Source of the DNA: an uncultured Bacteroidales bacterium
GTDB taxonomy: Bacteria > Bacteroidota > Bacteroidia > Bacteroidales > UBA932
Length of the DNA: 64,000 nucleotides
Assembly: GCA_934717185.1 (NCBI GenBank)
Contig: CAKUYQ010000004.1
Span: 1 to 64,000 of the forward strand
Direction of reading: 5' to 3'
In this document: piece by piece, positions 63,861 through 64,000 of the stretch
Layout of the letters: each line of letters opens with the position of its first letter
Numbering within the stretch: position 1 is the first letter of the stretch
Position numbers and translations under genes: made by a program
The notes under the pieces: model-generated
Told to the model about the DNA's origin: nothing
Databases searched by the model: none
What the model saw: the letters and a program-made list of their open reading frames with translations, nothing else

Positions 63861-64000
63861 TAGTTTATAGTTTAAAGTTTATAGTCGGTTGATATGTATA
63901 GAACTTAAAAGAGATTTGTTTACTCTTTCTATACACTATAAACTCTCAACTATAAACTCTCTCTACCCTCTATCCTTTCTTTACTGTAAATAGCTAACGC
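63861..64000. other. Low-complexity intergenic sequence at the window end
   Basis: Words such as TAGTTTATAGTTTAAAGTTT, ACTATAAACTCTCAACTATA and CTCTCTCTACCCTC repeat here. They belong to the vocabulary seen at 37048-37228 and 62309-62391. No gene seen. Confidence 0.6.

Overview
The window is chromosomal DNA from a member of the Bacteroidales, probably a gut lineage. The evidence is consistent: many genes are preceded by the Bacteroidetes promoter form TTTG-N18-21-TAnnTTTG, Shine-Dalgarno sites are scarce, and the gene families are typical of the order (BACON-domain lipoproteins, FimB/Mfa2-type fimbrial proteins, BtuB/BtuG surface cobalamin uptake, the str-type cluster rpsL-rpsG-fusA-rpsJ). 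No rRNA, CRISPR array, phage module, transposase or integrase was found.

Layout. 1-2.3 kb: end of a sugar-nucleotide epimerase, an AAA/nuclease-like ATPase and a broken toxin-antitoxin pair. 2.5-16.5 kb: one long co-oriented surface-glycan operon (Wzx-like flippase, Wzy-like polymerase, four glycosyltransferase-type genes, four left-handed-beta-helix acyltransferases, an initiating sugar transferase, a DAP-decarboxylase-like PLP enzyme, an ATP-grasp ligase, a PIG-L deacetylase). 16.5-24.5 kb: an accessory zone. The 3' end of the deacetylase gene recurs twice more here and brackets two cargo blocks. The first holds a thioredoxin-like protein with a CWSC motif, a cysteine-rich lipoprotein and a small membrane protein; the second holds a DUF4143-type ATPase and a NYN-domain protein. 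Then come another ATPase, a second WbuC-like cupin and a zeta-toxin-like kinase with a small partner. 24.6-26.7 kb: galE, an outer-membrane protein and a candidate small RNA. 26.9-30.6 kb: rpsL-rpsG-fusA-rpsJ and a CAT tRNA. 30.8-37.0 kb: a TonB-dependent receptor with three surface/outer-membrane partners. 37.2-39.2 kb: two type V (FimA/Mfa1-like) fimbrial genes. 39.5-43.0 kb: a DpnII-type restriction-modification island with a nonsense-mutated regulator. 43.2-51.0 kb: tRNA-Glu, a zinc metalloprotease, a SpoU-type rRNA/tRNA methyltransferase, pnp, glyA and rpsO. 51.1-60.9 kb: a cobalamin-riboswitch-led operon (PKD-type lipoprotein, two paralogous leucine-rich lipoproteins, BtuB, BtuG). 60.9-63.8 kb: tsaE, an NlpC/P60 peptidase and a DUF1343 (NamZ-type) protein.

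Three signals stand out beyond ordinary genes. A 12-base word, TTTGTCGGGAAG, occurs nine times exactly (about 0.008 expected in random sequence of this size) plus several one-mismatch copies, in intergenic DNA and inside genes on both strands. A roughly 113-bp hairpin element occurs twice (25.7 and 43.1 kb) with three compensated base-pair changes in its stem. A candidate ~95-nt small RNA with its own consensus promoter and intrinsic terminator lies divergent to rpsL. The CWSC/cysteine-rich cassette at 16.6-18.2 kb is the best candidate for an undescribed protein system.
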